Positions 1 to 5,051 of a DNA stretch of 5,493 bases are shown here, piece by piece; positions within the stretch are counted from its first letter, which is position 1; each line of letters starts with the position of its first letter. The notes under the pieces are model-generated. The model did not search any database. It worked only from the letters and a program-made list of their open reading frames with translations, and was not told where the DNA came from. The position numbers were made by a program, and so were the translations under genes. Source of the stretch: Thermoplasmata archaeon (lineage in GTDB: Archaea > Thermoplasmatota > Thermoplasmata > Lutacidiplasmatales > UBA184); NCBI GenBank assembly GCA_030044105.1, contig JASHWL010000197.1, positions 1 to 5,493 of the forward strand. The letters are read 5' to 3'.

Positions 1-824
1 TCGACCTTGCGCAGCTGCACGGAGCCGATCGCGGAGAGGAGGTCGGTCGGCCGGAAGTTGAGCCCGTAGGCCACGTGCACGTACTTCTCGGACCCCTCGC
101 CGTGGCTGCGGACCAGGCGGGCGCGCGCGGCGACCTCGTGGTCCGGGGTGAGCACCGCGCCGCCCTCGACCGTGGTCATCTGCTTGGCGATGTGGAAACT
201 GAAGACGGTGGTGTGGTCGAAGCCGCCCACGCGCCGACCCCGGTAGCCGGCGCCGAACGCCTCGGCGGCGTCCTCGATCAGGAGCAGCGAGCGCTTCCGT
301 GCGAGCTCGGCGAGCGCGGCGAGGTCGCAGGGCTGTCCGGCCACGTCCACGAAGAGGAGCGCCTTGGCCCGGGGGTGCTCCCGCAGCTCGGTCTCGACGA
401 TCTCGGGGGTGACGTTGAGGGTGCCGGGATCGCAGTCGAGCAGGACCGGCCGGGCCCCCACGGCGAGGATGCTGTTCACGGTGGCGGCGAACGTGTACGT
501 CGGGGCGAGGACCTCGTCCCCCGGGCGGATCCCGTGCGCGAGCAGTGCCGTGATCAGGGCGGCGGTCCCGTTGTTGACCACGACCGACTCGTGCGCGCCG
601 GTGAACTCGCAGAGGCCGCGTTCGAACTCCTTCGTCCGGGGGCCCATGCCGAGCCAACCGGACTCGAGCACGGCGGCGACCGCGCGGCGCTCCTCCTCCC
701 CCAGATCGGGCTGCGACCACGGGACGCCCAGCGACGGCCGGGTCGGCCGCGGCTCCGCGGTGCGCACGCTCTCCGCCCGCGCGGCACCGGGCGCCGAGCC
801 GGCGGGGATCTCACGCTGGCTCAT
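1..824 (-). CDS. DegT/DnrJ/EryC1/StrS-family PLP-dependent aminotransferase, C-terminus cut off by window edge
   Basis: Members of this fold-type I family usually transaminate keto-sugars to amino-sugars for surface glycans, lipopolysaccharide or antibiotics, in the cytoplasm. In the 274 visible residues I see the N-terminal PDLGEEE motif (39-45), NNGTAAL (84-90) for cofactor phosphate binding, EDAAEAFGA (184-192) whose Asp185 should pair with the pyridine nitrogen, and FSFHIAKQMTTVEGG (208-222) with Lys214 as the expected Schiff-base lysine. LNFRPTDLLSAIGSVQLRKV (255-274) is the usual motif after it. Full members have about 360-400 residues, so roughly 100 are missing at the left edge. The start is uncertain. 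Homology begins near residue 33, leaving a Pro/Arg/Ala-rich extension. An in-frame ATG also lies at 860 (12 residues longer) and a GTG at 767 (19 shorter), and none has a clear ribosome site. The family call is firm. The substrate cannot be told, and no other sugar gene is visible. Confidence 0.93.
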   Translation of the reverse strand, partial: MSQREIPAGSAPGAARAESVRTAEPRPTRPSLGVPWSQPDLGEEERRAVAAVLESGWLGMGPRTKEFERGLCEFTGAHESVVVNNGTAALITALLAHGIRPGDEVLAPTYTFAATVNSILAVGARPVLLDCDPGTLNVTPEIVETELREHPRAKALLFVDVAGQPCDLAALAELARKRSLLLIEDAAEAFGAGYRGRRVGGFDHTTVFSFHIAKQMTTVEGGAVLTPDHEVAARARLVRSHGEGSEKYVHVAYGLNFRPTDLLSAIGSVQLRKV

Positions 825-1160
825 GGGGTCCCGAGGACCGCGCACGGGTGGGCGGTGCATCTCGGCACCGCGGACGGTGCGGCCGGGGACCGGAGGGTCC
901 CGTCCGATCGGATACCCGACGGACGCGTGCGCCCCCCTTCGTTTCGCATGGATGCGTAGGGTCTCCCGGATCCCCGAACGCTGCCTGCAGCGGTCGACCG
1001 GCTGCATCGGATTCGACACTTAAGCGTTTGGCGCGGACCGCCGATATCTCAAGAATTCACCGGGGGCGCGACACACACGGATACGGATAATGAAGCATCG
1101 AGGTTCCGGGGCCCTTCCGGAGACCTCCGGCAGCCGACCCCGGCATCCCTCGAACGCGCG
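825..1160. other. Non-coding stretch between the GNAT and DegT genes
   Basis: No convincing gene is present. The open frames here are Arg/Pro/Ser-rich and match no family I know. The stretch follows the GNAT stop and precedes the aminotransferase start, both on the minus strand. Most of it is GC-rich, but about 1012-1095 is clearly richer in A and T, with CTTAAG at 1019-1024, GATATC near 1043, GAATTC near 1054 and a short GGATAC/GGATAA direct repeat near 1079-1089. This island is the most likely site of the aminotransferase promoter. In that case the message would carry a leader of roughly 130-170 nt. Confidence 0.5.
1015..1028 (-). promoter_or_regulatory. Possible TATA-like promoter box for the aminotransferase gene
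   Basis: On the minus strand the sequence reads AACGCTTAAGTG, the only AT-rich core in an otherwise GC-rich leader. If it is an archaeal TATA box, transcription would begin about 25 nt downstream near 996. The core CTTAAG is itself palindromic, so direction cannot be read from it. No clear BRE is visible. This is inference from base composition and position only. Confidence 0.2.
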
Positions 1161-1763
1161 TCACGCGACCGGCGCCGGGGGCTGGGACCACTCGCTCCGA
1201 TCGATCGAGTACTCGACCTCGTCCCCCTCCCACACGGTCGTGGGGCGGACGCTCGAGCTCGCTCGAGCCTGAAGCTCCTCGAGCGTGGGGCGATACCGTC
1301 GCCGGAGCCGCATCCCGCTCTTTTCCAGGACGCGCCGCGATCGGGCGTTCTGCTCGTAGGTGGACGCCGAGACCCGATCCAAGCGCAGCTCAAGGAAGCC
1401 CCGTGCGATCAGCGCGATCGACCCCTCCGTCGCATAGCCCTTTCCCCAGTCGGCGCGCCGGAGCCGGAAGCCGAGCCGTGCCTCGCGCTGGGACGCCCCC
1501 GACTCGAACTCGAGGCTGAAGCGCCCGACGAACCGACCGGCGGATCGCTCCTCCGCCGCCCACACCCCGAAGCCAGGCTCCCGCCGGTACGACCCCAGGA
1601 ACCGGGGGAGCACCTCCGTGCGGATCAACTCCGGGGGAGTGGGCACTCCGCCCGAAAGGTAGCGCATGACCTCGGGGTCGCTGTCGAGCTCGATCAGGTG
1701 GGGGAGATCGCCCTCGGAGAACGGTCGCAGGACCAATCGCGCGGTCCCGAGATACGCCGGCAT
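1161..1763 (-). CDS. GNAT N-acetyltransferase, RimJ/RimL type
   Basis: Transfers an acetyl group from acetyl-CoA to an amine, in the cytoplasm. Members of this branch act on protein N-termini, polyamines, aminoglycosides or other small amines, and the substrate cannot be read here. The 200 residues fit the usual 170-200. TARLVLRPFSEGD (7-19) and the following DSDPEVMRYLSGG (27-39) are the typical opening. RRADWGKGYATEG (102-114) is the acetyl-CoA pyrophosphate-binding loop (motif A, R-x-x-G-x-G/A). NARSRRVLEKSGM (139-151) is the conserved motif B helix. I chose ATG 1763 because it lies seven residues before the TxRLxLRP opening. Upstream in-frame residues, up to a possible start at 1964, are Pro/Arg-rich, run into the propeller gene and resemble no GNAT sequence. 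No ribosome site or TATA box is obvious. The next gene upstream ends 136 nt away on the same strand. Confidence 0.92.
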   Translation of the reverse strand: MPAYLGTARLVLRPFSEGDLPHLIELDSDPEVMRYLSGGVPTPPELIRTEVLPRFLGSYRREPGFGVWAAEERSAGRFVGRFSLEFESGASQREARLGFRLRRADWGKGYATEGSIALIARGFLELRLDRVSASTYEQNARSRRVLEKSGMRLRRRYRPTLEELQARASSSVRPTTVWEGDEVEYSIDRSEWSQPPAPVA

Positions 1764-1834
1764 GCTGTGCGCGACGTCAAGCGCGGACTCCCCATCCCGT
1801 TTCGGGGGTCGCGACGCGCCGGTCGGAGCGAGGG

Positions 1835-1861
1835 GGCCCGGGGCGTGACGCGCCCCGGACC
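1835..1861. terminator. Strong GC hairpin between the propeller and GNAT genes
   Basis: CCGGGGCG (1838-1845) and CGCCCCGG (1851-1858) form a perfect 8-bp stem with a 5-nt loop. After one mismatch the stem extends by two more G-C pairs (1835-1836 with 1860-1861). It lies about 40 nt past the propeller stop and 70 nt before the GNAT start, both on the minus strand. No T-run follows it on the minus strand, so a classical intrinsic terminator or archaeal poly-T terminator is not supported. It may instead be a pausing or message-stabilising hairpin, or an operator. Confidence 0.35.
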
Positions 1862-1899
1862 GTGGAAGAGGTTCCCGAACGTCGATCCCCCCGGGCGAG

Positions 1900-2958
1900 C
1901 TACGAGAGGGAGTAGACCGTGGACGTATCGAAGGAGGTGACCACCATGTGGCCGTTGGCCCCATCCCACGCGACGTCCACCGGGTCCGCGCCCGCCGGGA
2001 GGGTGATCGTCGAGGTCACCTTGTCGGTGGTGCCGATGACCGAGAGCGTCCCGGAGATCTGGTTGGCGACGTAGAGGTGCAGGTTGGACTGATCGAACGC
2101 AACGGCGATCGGCTCGGTCCCCACCTTGATCGACCTCACCACCGAGAGGTCCGAGATGACCGTGAGGTTCTTTCCTCCCGTGTTCCCCACGTAGATCTCC
2201 TCCGTCGCCGGATCCCATATGATCCCCTGGGGCGCCTTGCCGACCGGTATGCCGGGATCGAGGTAATTGAGAACCGTCGCGCCGATCGCCGTGACGTTGT
2301 CGGAGCAGGTGTTCGCGACCAGCAGCTCACTGAAGAAGGGCACGTAGGCGATGTTCGAGGGGCACGACCCCACCGGCAGGGTCTCGGTGTACAGCGTCGC
2401 CCCGGTGGACGGAGCGGGCGTGGCGAAGAAGGAGACCGACGAACCCTGCGAGTTGCTGACGACGATGTAGCCCGAACCGTCATAGAAGCCTCCGGCCGGG
2501 TCGTAGGCGACTCCCCACGGCGCGGCCAAAGATTGCTCGCCGCCGTTCGACTCGCTCGCGATGGTCTGAATGACCTTCGTCCCCGAGATGACGTAGAGCT
2601 GGTTCAGGGTCTCGTCTGCGACGTAGATGTAGTTGTTCGACGCGTCGTACGCGTTCCCGCGGGGCGAGGCGCCGGTCGGCAGGGCGATGGTAGTGACCAG
2701 CGTGCAGGTGCCCTTGAACACCGAGATCGACCCGCCCTCAACGTTGTCCACGTAGAAGTACCGGTTGACGGGATCGTAGGTCACGTACTCCGGATAGGTC
2801 CCGGTGGCGCAGCTGCTCACCGAGACGCTCTGCGCGTTCGCCATAAACGTACTTCCGGCGGCGTTCAACGGTACGGTTAGCAGCAGTCCGACCGCGATCG
2901 CAACGGCCAGTCCGGCCCCGACACCGAGTCCCATCCACTTCTTCGTTCTCCCCAGCAT
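1900..2958 (-). CDS. Secreted seven-bladed YVTN-type beta-propeller protein
   Basis: Exported protein of 352 residues. Residues 1-31 form a signal or anchor: a positive start (RTKK, 4-7), then a Gly/Ala/Val/Leu-rich membrane stretch (9-31) and a possible cleavage site ANA at 40-42. The rest repeats about every 40-55 residues, with seven strands of the YVxN kind: FYVDN (68-72), IYVAD (111-115), IVVSN (165-169), LLVAN (212-216), IYVGN (255-259), LYVAN (295-299) and MVVTS (338-342). Each follows a P-x-G/N-hydrophobic-YDP-type strand, which predicts seven blades. Cysteines 50/85 in blade 1 and 199/218 in blade 4 could form disulfides. Family members bind partners or surfaces, often with unknown ligand, and no catalytic residues can be named. 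I prefer ATG 2958 because GGAG sits 7 nt upstream. An ATG at 2976 would add six residues, but its purine-rich site is only 3 nt away and lies in a hairpin. Confidence 0.9.
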   Translation of the reverse strand: MLGRTKKWMGLGVGAGLAVAIAVGLLLTVPLNAAGSTFMANAQSVSVSSCATGTYPEYVTYDPVNRYFYVDNVEGGSISVFKGTCTLVTTIALPTGASPRGNAYDASNNYIYVADETLNQLYVISGTKVIQTIASESNGGEQSLAAPWGVAYDPAGGFYDGSGYIVVSNSQGSSVSFFATPAPSTGATLYTETLPVGSCPSNIAYVPFFSELLVANTCSDNVTAIGATVLNYLDPGIPVGKAPQGIIWDPATEEIYVGNTGGKNLTVISDLSVVRSIKVGTEPIAVAFDQSNLHLYVANQISGTLSVIGTTDKVTSTITLPAGADPVDVAWDGANGHMVVTSFDTSTVYSLS

Positions 2959-2965
2959 GGCTGTT

Positions 2966-2969
2966 CTCC
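2966..2969 (-). promoter_or_regulatory. Shine-Dalgarno-like GGAG that favours start 2958
   Basis: On the minus strand GGAG is followed by a 7-nt spacer and then the ATG at 2958-2956. This spacing is normal for a ribosome binding site and supports the shorter form of the beta-propeller protein over the ATG at 2976. Confidence 0.5.
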
Positions 2970-2978
2970 GAGGCATTC

Positions 2979-3003
2979 GCCTCTCGGATTCGACGAAAGA
3001 GGC
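2979..3003 (-). other. Leader hairpin just upstream of the beta-propeller gene
   Basis: GCCTCT (2979-2984) pairs perfectly with AGAGGC (2998-3003). Two more C-G pairs form inside it across an AA bulge (2985-2986 with 2994-2995), leaving a 7-nt loop. On the minus strand the hairpin lies 2 nt before the first in-frame ATG (2976) and buries the GAGAGG that could serve that start. It leaves the GGAG serving ATG 2958 free. Confidence 0.35.
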
Positions 3004-3006
3004 CTA

Positions 3007-3017
3007 GGTAAATCCTC
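3007..3017 (-). promoter_or_regulatory. Weak TATA-like box upstream of the beta-propeller gene
   Basis: On the minus strand the sequence reads AGGATTTACC, the only AT-rich patch near the gene start. About 25 nt downstream lies 2985, which would give a short leader of about 27 nt to ATG 2958. Such spacing suits an archaeal promoter, but the match to a TATA box is poor and no clear BRE is seen. Confidence 0.22.
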
Positions 3018-3130
3018 GCATGTTTCTCACCGGCAATGATGGCCGCATCAGAGCCCGGGAGCCTCCGGCCGGCGGTGGAGTCGGGGCTCCCGCGGGGAGG
3101 TCTCCCAGCTCCTCCGTTCGCCGGAATACC

Positions 3131-3224
3131 GGCGCGGTTCGCCCTCTCTCGGACCGCGCCATGGATCGCCCGGGAGGAGCGCCCGACGGAACCGCGCGCG
3201 GGCGCCACGGTCGCGCGGTCCGAG
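3131..3224. repeat. Paired GC-rich hairpins, the second an approximate inverted copy of the first
   Basis: Four segments occur in order: A GCGCGGTTC (3132-3140), B CTCGGACCGCGC (3148-3159), A-prime GAACCGCGC (3189-3197) and B-prime GCGCGGTCCGAG (3213-3224). A and B form a hairpin (GGCGCGGT 3131-3138 with ACCGCGCC 3153-3160, plus a G-T and a C-G pair inside). A-prime and B-prime can form a second hairpin (ACCGCGC with GCGCGGT). A is also perfectly complementary to A-prime over 9 nt, and B to B-prime over 12 nt. Two alternative folds are therefore possible, the second interleaved like a pseudoknot. The role is unknown. Confidence 0.6.
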
Positions 3225-3225
3225 G

Positions 3226-3286
3226 GCGCGATCGGCCCCGGTCGGGCCGTTCCCGGGACGGTCGGTTGCGCGCCCGCCGATCGCGC
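3226..3286. repeat. Perfect 10-nt inverted repeat next to the paired hairpins
   Basis: GCGCGATCGG (3226-3235) and CCGATCGCGC (3277-3286) are exact reverse complements separated by 41 nt. They begin one base after the end of B-prime of the neighbouring repeat. The space between them contains the 8-bp palindrome TCCCGGGA. The right arm ends about 50 nt past the stop of the one-TM protein gene, in that gene's direction of transcription, so the structure may form the 3' end of its message. Confidence 0.55.
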
Positions 3287-3338
3287 ATGCCCGTGACGGC
3301 GGTTGGGGGACCCCCGAGCGCCGCGGGGTGGAGGGTCG

Positions 3339-3827
3339 CTAGAGCAGAGGGACTGAGTACGAACCCGTCACCGACGCCGTCAGGTTGGCCGAGCCCGTGC
3401 ACCAGAAGGCAAAGACATAGGGGTCGGTCGAGGCTCGAAAGCTAAACGCGGCCGAGATCGGACCGTGAGAGCCCGCCGGGAAACCCCCCGATCCGTACAC
3501 GGAAGTGCCCGTGACCGTCCCGACGAAGATGCTGAACCCGAGGTCTCCCGGGCACGACGAGGACCACGTCCCCTGAACCTCGCTTCCCGTCGGGAAGGTC
3601 ACGTTCCTCGTCACGGGAAAGGAGAGCGGCGAGTCGGAGCCCCTCATCGAGAGAGAGTACGTATGGGGTACTGGAACGACCCACACCGCCACAACGATCA
3701 CCCCGATGACCAGCAGCCCGATGACGAGCGAGCGCGCCGCCCTGGGATGAGAACGGAAGTAACCCGGATTCGCTCGCGCGAGCTCTGGCGCGGGGTTCGA
3801 GTCCGGGACACGGCTCGCTTCAGTCAT
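3339..3827 (-). CDS. Single-pass membrane protein with a small beta-rich outer domain, function unknown
   Basis: 162 residues. I do not recognise the family. Residues 1-30 are a polar N-terminus with Arg18, Arg25, Arg29 and Arg32 close to the membrane. A clear membrane helix follows at about 34-53 (Leu/Val/Ile/Gly-rich, ending VWVVPVP). Residues 55-162 are rich in Ser, Thr, Gly, Val and Phe with alternating hydrophobics, as in a beta-sandwich. Cys92 and Cys143 are the only cysteines and could form a disulfide, which fits an outward location. The end alternates hydrophobic and polar residues (SANLTASVTGSYSVPLL, 146-162), like a closing pair of beta strands. I chose ATG 3827 because the membrane helix then follows a short positive tail. 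An in-frame ATG at 3896 would translate through a palindrome and looks unlikely. The same frame stays open far upstream to 4895, antisense to the HAD gene, but only this part looks like protein. Confidence 0.78.
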   Translation of the reverse strand: MTEASRVPDSNPAPELARANPGYFRSHPRAARSLVIGLLVIGVIVVAVWVVPVPHTYSLSMRGSDSPLSFPVTRNVTFPTGSEVQGTWSSSCPGDLGFSIFVGTVTGTSVYGSGGFPAGSHGPISAAFSFRASTDPYVFAFWCTGSANLTASVTGSYSVPLL

Positions 3828-3854
3828 GCCGACTCGCCGTGGGGGAGTGACGTG

Positions 3855-3890
3855 GGTGCATGCCCGGGTGGGTGCCCGGCAGAATGCACC
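3855..3890. promoter_or_regulatory. 36-nt imperfect palindrome just upstream of the one-TM protein gene
   Basis: The outer arms GGTGCAT (3855-3861) and ATGCACC (3884-3890) are perfect complements. The inner arms CCGGG (3864-3868) and CCCGG (3875-3879) continue the stem around a 6-nt loop, with a short asymmetric bulge between. The site starts 28 nt upstream of the one-TM gene start on the minus strand. That position would suit an operator covering the start of transcription or a leader hairpin. No regulator can be named. Confidence 0.4.
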
Positions 3891-3893
3891 GAC

Positions 3894-3901
3894 CATCAAA
3901 G
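3894..3901 (-). promoter_or_regulatory. Weak TATA-like box for the one-TM protein gene
   Basis: On the minus strand the box reads CTTTGATG. Transcription about 25 nt downstream would start near 3873, inside the neighbouring palindrome. The box resembles CTTTGTAG found at the same relative place before the HAD gene (4151-4158), which is the main reason to list it. It is a poor match to a consensus TATA box. Confidence 0.2.
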
Positions 3902-4001
3902 CCGCTTCCCTTGACGTGGCTCGACCTGGGTCCGGCCCCCGAGGATCGGACCGGAGCAAGGCGGCTCGACGAAGACGAGACCGGGAGTGAGCCCCGATCG
4001 G

Positions 4002-4025
4002 ATTCCATAGAGATGTCCGTGGAAT
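4002..4025. promoter_or_regulatory. ATTCCA/TGGAAT inverted repeat, possible operator
   Basis: ATTCCA (4002-4007) and TGGAAT (4020-4025) are exact reverse complements 12 nt apart, so their centres are 18 nt apart. The arms are richer in A and T than the surroundings. It sits about 155 nt before the HAD start and about 175 nt before the one-TM start. A chance 6-nt repeat cannot be excluded. Confidence 0.25.
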
Positions 4026-4150
4026 GGAGTGACTTCCGCGCAGCAGTCGTTCGGCGTTCGGTGTCCCGGCAGAGCCTTGCGGGCCGGGTGCGGCCCCGCC
4101 CCCCCCCGCGCGCGGTCCGGGGGAGCGGAAGATCGGTCGCGTCGGTAGCG

Positions 4151-4158
4151 CTTTGTAG
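4151..4158 (+). promoter_or_regulatory. TATA-like box spaced for a leaderless HAD transcript
   Basis: CTTTGTAG is the most AT-rich patch before the HAD gene. Its centre is about 25 nt upstream of ATG 4179, the distance from an archaeal TATA box to the transcription start. A leaderless message beginning at the ATG would explain why no ribosome site precedes it. A GTG codon that overlaps the end of this box (4158-4160) would then be upstream of the transcript. Confidence 0.3.
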
Positions 4159-4178
4159 TGTCTCCGCAGTTCCGCGGG

Positions 4179-4919
4179 ATGGAGCCCGAACGTCCGAGCG
4201 GTCGGGCCCGCAGTCCTCCGTTCTCCGGCGTGCTCTTGGACCTCTACGGAACGCTCGTTCCGACGGGGTCGAAGTCGGAACGGATGCCCCACCTGTTCGA
4301 GATGGCCAAAGCCCTCGGAGTGAGTCCGTCCGCGTTCGAACAGCGATGGACCGAGACATTCGATGAGCGCGCCCGGGGCGCGTTCGGACCGACCGCGGAA
4401 ACACTCGAACGGCTCGCTCGTGAGCTCGGAGCCTACCCCTCCGGCGAGGGGATCGACCGGGCGGTTCGGGTCCGTCAGGAGTTCACGCGGGAGATCCTCC
4501 GATCGAGCGATCCCCTGCTCCCGGACCTCGACGTCTTGCGGAAGGCGGGGTTGCGTCTCGCGCTCGTGACCGACACCTCCGAGGAAACTCCCCGACTCTG
4601 GCGCGAGACGCCGCTCTCGAGGCGTTTTGATGCGACGGTGTTCTCCTGCGAGGAAGGGTTCCGGAAGCCGGATCCCCGGATGTACGCAACCGCGCTCCGG
4701 CGGTTGGACCTCTCCGCTCGGGAATGCGCCTACGTCGGAGACGGAGGGAGCCGAGAGCTCACGGGAGCTCGTGCGGTGGGGCTCTCGCCCTTCCTCTACC
4801 GGTTTCCCGGCGAGGACCCGGGGTCCGCGTTCCGGATCGACGCGGAAGAGGATTGGGGTGGCCCGCGGCTCGCTACCCTGCGCGACCTCCTCCAAGTCAC
4901 GACGACCCGCCCGGCGTAG
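4179..4919 (+). CDS. HAD-superfamily hydrolase (HAD subfamily I, C1-cap type)
   Basis: Cytoplasmic hydrolase of 246 residues, normal for the family. Motif I is LLDLYGTLV (19-27): Asp21 is the expected nucleophile, but the usual second Asp (DxDxT) is Tyr23, giving D-x-Y-G-T as in L-2-haloacid dehalogenases and some phosphatase relatives. A helical cap follows at about 30-110. Motif II is LALVTDTS (127-134) with Thr131. Motif III is FRKPDPRMY (161-169) with Lys163. Motif IV is YVGDGGSRELTGARAVGL (185-202), where Asp188 and, in place of the second Asp, Glu193 should bind magnesium. Tyr23 takes the place of the acid/base Asp of phosphatases, so the reaction is uncertain: dehalogenase-like or weak phosphatase. 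I prefer ATG 4179 over GTG 4158, which overlaps a TATA-like box. The gene stands alone, divergent from the one-TM gene and convergent with the Gly-rich gene. Confidence 0.93.
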   Translation: MEPERPSGRARSPPFSGVLLDLYGTLVPTGSKSERMPHLFEMAKALGVSPSAFEQRWTETFDERARGAFGPTAETLERLARELGAYPSGEGIDRAVRVRQEFTREILRSSDPLLPDLDVLRKAGLRLALVTDTSEETPRLWRETPLSRRFDATVFSCEEGFRKPDPRMYATALRRLDLSARECAYVGDGGSRELTGARAVGLSPFLYRFPGEDPGSAFRIDAEEDWGGPRLATLRDLLQVTTTRPA

Positions 4920-4974
4920 CTCGACGCCCGGGAGCGCGACGGACCGAACCCGGACCTGTCCCTCGTCGCACGGA

Positions 4975-5051
4975 GCGTGGCCCCTCCCGGACGGCTCCCA
5001 CGCCCGCTCTCCGCCGCGGTCGGCGGTGGTGCGGCCGGGCCGGCCCCGGCC
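4975..5051. terminator. Three hairpins between convergent genes, possible two-way terminator
   Basis: The 132-nt gap between the stops of the HAD and Gly-rich genes holds GCGTGG/CCACGC (4975-4980 with 4998-5003), CCGCCG/CGGCGG (5011-5016 with 5021-5026, 4-nt loop) and GGCCGGG/CCCGGCC (5033-5039 with 5045-5051, 5-nt loop). The last begins on the base right after the Gly-rich gene's TGA stop. No T-runs follow on either strand, so the termination role is inferred from position. Confidence 0.4.

Larger units (their letters stand above)
2977..3338. other. Intergenic stretch dense in inverted repeats
   Basis: Lies between the stop of the one-TM protein gene (3339) and the beta-propeller gene, both on the minus strand. 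Open frames exist on both strands, for example 3036-3296 plus and 3004-3402 minus. They are Pro/Arg/Gly-rich, start without ribosome sites and resemble no family, so I take them as by-products of high GC. The left 40 bases hold the propeller promoter and leader. From about 3080 to 3290 the sequence is packed with complementary segments, listed separately, and could be a structured untranslated region, a small RNA or a palindromic repeat element. Confidence 0.5.
3828..4178. other. Divergent intergenic region
   Basis: Separates the minus-strand one-TM gene from the plus-strand HAD gene, so it should hold both promoters. It contains the 36-nt palindrome (3855-3890), an ATTCCA/TGGAAT inverted repeat (4002-4025), a run of nine C (4099-4107) beside a GGGCC/GGCCC hairpin (4081-4096), and a TATA-like box near 4151. 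Open frames through it, such as 3860-4366 plus, are Arg/Ser/Pro-rich and look spurious. Confidence 0.5.

Noticed and set aside
75..1023. Long plus-strand open frames (294 and 219 codons)
   Set aside because: They lie antisense to the DegT gene, whose motifs are clear, and their composition is typical of antisense frames in GC-rich DNA.
1090..1272. 60-codon plus-strand frame starting in the AT-richer island
   Set aside because: Overlaps the 3' end of the GNAT gene, has no ribosome site and has no recognisable protein features.
1948..2880. 310-codon plus-strand frame
   Set aside because: Antisense to the beta-propeller gene. It is rich in Arg, Asp and Gly with no domain, as expected opposite a repeat protein gene.
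3004..3445. Possible small genes in the gap at 2977-3338 on either strand
   Set aside because: All are Pro/Arg/Gly-rich, lack ribosome sites and cross the inverted-repeat cluster.
3791..3807. tRNA T-arm look-alike, GGTTCGAGTCC
   Set aside because: The stem has a mismatch at the third pair, no D-arm or anticodon arm can be placed upstream, and the bases lie inside the one-TM gene.
3339..4895. 518-codon open frame on the minus strand running through the divergent region and antisense to the HAD gene
   Set aside because: Only the last 162 codons look like a protein. The rest is Arg/Pro/Gly-rich, matches no family and overlaps a HAD gene with all its motifs on the other strand. High GC leaves few stop codons.
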